DNA from: Roseiarcus sp963749715
GTDB lineage: Bacteria; Pseudomonadota; Alphaproteobacteria; Rhizobiales; Beijerinckiaceae
Assembly (NCBI GenBank): GCA_963749715.1
Contig: CAVVNR010000005.1
Span: 62,001 to 126,000 of the forward strand
Reading direction: 5' to 3'
DNA: 64,000 bases
The number at the start of each line of letters is the position of its first letter. Positions within the stretch are counted from its first letter, which is position 1. A program made the translations under genes and the position numbers. The notes beneath the pieces were generated by a model. It saw only the letters and a list, made by a program, of their open reading frames with translations, was not told where the DNA came from and made no database searches. This document shows, piece by piece, positions 62,213 to 64,000 of this stretch.

Positions 62213-64000
62213 TTGCAGAATCAAAAATCGCGTCGGCGCGCGCCGAAGGTCGACCGCAGCGCGGCTGAACCGCGAGGCGCGGCGCCCTCGCGCGAGCAGG
62301 TCATGGCCTTCATCGGCGGAGCGCCGGCGCCCAACGGCGAGCGCGCGCCGGCCCGGGTCACCAAGCGCGACATAGCCCGCGCCTTCGGCGTCAAGGGCGA
62401 AGCCAAGTCTGAACTGAAACTCATCATCAAGGACCTTCAGGCCGAGGGCGCGGTCGCAAGCGGCCGCAAGGCGCTGATCGTCCAGGGCCGCCTGCCCTCG
62501 CTCGTGGTCGCCGATATCGCGGAGCGGGACCGCGACGGCGAACTGATCGCCAGGCCAGCCGAATGGAGCGGCGACGGGACAGCACCGCGCATCGTCGTCC
62601 GCCGCGCCCGCGCTCGCGCCAAACGCGAGGGCGCGCCGGCGCCAGCCTTGGGCGCGCGGGTGCTGATGCGGGTCGAGTTCGACGCCGGCGCCGGCGCCGG
62701 CGCGCCGGCCTATTCGGGCCGCGTCATCAAGGTTCTCGACAAGCTGAAAGCGCGCGCCTTCGCCGTCTATCGCGCCGCTGCCGACGGCTCTGGCCGGGCG
62801 CTGCCGGTCGAGAAGCGCGGGGCGGCGCGCGAATATTTCGTGCCCGCGGCCATGGCCGGCGACGCGCGGGACGGCGATCTTGTCGCCATCGAGCCGTTGC
62901 GCGAGGGGCGGCTCGGGCCGCCGCATGCGCGCGTCGTCGAGACCATCGGCTCGGTCAAGTCGGAGCGCGCGGTGAGCCTCATCGCGCTGGCGACGCATCG
63001 CATTCCGCACGTCTTCTCGCCCGCGGCGCTGAAGGAAGCCGAGGCGGCGCGGCCCGTTCGGCTCGCACCCCCGCGCGAGGACTGGCGCGCGCTGTCGCTC
63101 GTCACCATCGATCCGCCGGACGCCAAGGACCATGACGATGCGGTCCACGCCGCCCCCGATTCCGATTCCGCAAACCCCGGGGGATTCGTCGTCACCGTCG
63201 CCATCGCCGACGTCGCCGCCTATGTCCGTCCCGGCTCGGCGCTCGATCGGGAGGCGCTCGAGCGCGGCAACTCGGTCTATTTCCCCGACCGGGTCGTTCC
63301 GATGCTGCCGGAGCGGATCTCGAATGATCTTTGTTCGCTGCGCCCGCTCGAGGACCGTCCGGCGCTCGCGGTGCGCATGATCCTGAGCGCCGACGGACGT
63401 AAGCGCTCGCACAAGTTTCACCGCGTCATGATGCGCTCCGCCGCCAAGCTCTCCTACGACCAGGCTCAAGGCGCGATCGACGGCCGGCCTGATGAGGCGG
63501 CGGCGGCGCTTCTCGACGGCGTGCTGAAGCCGCTTTACGCCGCCCATTCGGCGATCAAGATCGAGCGCGAGCGGCGGGACCCGCTCGATCTCGACCTGCC
63601 CGAGCGCAAGCTCGTTCTCGATCGCGAGGGGCGGCTCAAAAACGTGCGCTGGCCGGAGCGGCTCGAGGCGCATCGGCTGATCGAGGAATTCATGATCCTC
63701 GCCAATGTCGCCGCCGCCGAGACGCTCGAGGCGGCGCATTCGCCGCTTCTTTATCGCGCCCATGACGCGCCCAGCGTCGAGAAGCTCGATGACCTGATTG
63801 AGTTCCTCCGCACCATCGGCGTCAAATTGGCCAAGGGCGAGCGGGTCCGCCCATCGCATTTCAACGGGGTTTTGGGGCGCGTACGCGGTCAGGCGGTTGA
63901 GGCCCTGGTCAACGAGGTGGTTCTGCGCGCCCAGGCGCAGGCCGAGTACAGCCATGAGAATTATGGCCATTTCGGTCTCAACCTGCGGCGCTACGCTCAT
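62213..64000 (+). CDS. rnr: Ribonuclease R (3' end cut by window)
   Basis: 3'-5' exoribonuclease of the RNB/RNase II family. 596 codons are visible and the frame is open to the window end; the last residues NLRRYAH lead into the typical RNB block, so about 150-200 residues are missing. N-terminal winged-helix (REQVMAFIG, VTKRDIARAFGV), cold-shock domain, then the RNB catalytic motif TIDPPDAKDHDDAV with its Asp cluster. Start uncertain: TTG 62213 behind GAGAAG, or GTG 62204. Location after topA fits the usual topA-rnr order. Confidence 0.93.
   Translation, partial: MQNQKSRRRAPKVDRSAAEPRGAAPSREQVMAFIGGAPAPNGERAPARVTKRDIARAFGVKGEAKSELKLIIKDLQAEGAVASGRKALIVQGRLPSLVVADIAERDRDGELIARPAEWSGDGTAPRIVVRRARARAKREGAPAPALGARVLMRVEFDAGAGAGAPAYSGRVIKVLDKLKARAFAVYRAAADGSGRALPVEKRGAAREYFVPAAMAGDARDGDLVAIEPLREGRLGPPHARVVETIGSVKSERAVSLIALATHRIPHVFSPAALKEAEAARPVRLAPPREDWRALSLVTIDPPDAKDHDDAVHAAPDSDSANPGGFVVTVAIADVAAYVRPGSALDREALERGNSVYFPDRVVPMLPERISNDLCSLRPLEDRPALAVRMILSADGRKRSHKFHRVMMRSAAKLSYDQAQGAIDGRPDEAAAALLDGVLKPLYAAHSAIKIERERRDPLDLDLPERKLVLDREGRLKNVRWPERLEAHRLIEEFMILANVAAAETLEAAHSPLLYRAHDAPSVEKLDDLIEFLRTIGVKLAKGERVRPSHFNGVLGRVRGQAVEALVNEVVLRAQAQAEYSHENYGHFGLNLRRYAH

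Noticed and set aside
62195..64000. 601-codon minus-strand frame at the window end
   Set aside because: Antisense to RNase R, whose catalytic motifs are clear; the minus product is Arg/Asp-rich with no recognisable domain.

Overview
The window is high-GC DNA with densely packed, often overlapping genes. Gene content points to an alphaproteobacterium, most likely a Hyphomicrobiales soil or plant-associated lineage near Beijerinckiaceae/Roseiarcaceae. The hints are the ArsR-like regulator with a long C-terminal domain, the topA-rnr neighbourhood, a PmtA-type methyltransferase, a PEP-CTERM protein and the ethylene-receptor-like kinase. The taxonomy is inferred from content only. I see no rRNA, tRNA or CRISPR array.

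Region 1 (1-15.9 kb) is an arabinose-glycan utilisation island. It holds GH51 alpha-L-arabinofuranosidase, a complete carbohydrate ABC importer (SBP, two permeases, MsmK-type ATPase), an ArsR-like regulator, a GH2 glycosidase, a second SBP-permease-permease importer without its own ATPase, a LacI regulator and a GH127 beta-L-arabinofuranosidase. Two LacI-type palindromes lie upstream of the two binding-protein genes. Region 2 (15.9-23.3 kb) is a ribose-type importer on the minus strand, divergent from an FGGY sugar kinase, a beta-hydroxyacid dehydrogenase and a polyol-type SDR. This reads as polyol or pentose import, oxidation and phosphorylation. Gene ghosts lie between and after these genes (a winged-helix YcaQ-like tail and an L-2-hydroxyglutarate-oxidase-like fragment).

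Region 3 (24-32 kb) is an MdtABC-like tandem RND efflux operon whose first pump carries an in-frame amber codon, followed by small genes and an ISAs1-type transposase remnant (34 kb). Region 4 (34.8-40.5 kb) has pyruvate kinase, an HxlR-regulated MATE pump with a clear operator, and a hybrid histidine kinase whose membrane domain keeps the Asp/Cys/His set of plant ethylene receptors at identical spacing.

Region 5 (40.6-50.6 kb) is the most unusual part. A metallophosphoesterase resembling mycobacterial PptH lies near an Sfp-type phosphopantetheinyl transferase, an OLD-family ATPase/nuclease, an MbtH protein, an alpha/beta hydrolase, a Stf0-type sulfotransferase and two tandem fusions of a Stf0 sulfotransferase to a SAM methyltransferase. 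These are accessory parts of a carrier-protein (NRPS/PKS-like) pathway, but no synthase is in the window.

Region 6 (50.6-64 kb) has secreted small proteins, a PEP-CTERM protein, a 2-hydroxyacid dehydrogenase lacking the usual Arg, pyrB, DUF1810, topA, an FAD monooxygenase, a VOC protein, pmtA-like and the start of rnr (RNase R, cut by the window end).

At least seven otherwise well-conserved genes carry a single lesion (six one-base frameshifts, one nonsense codon). Either this is an uncorrected draft assembly or the locus is eroding. Read-level data are needed before calling any of them a true pseudogene.
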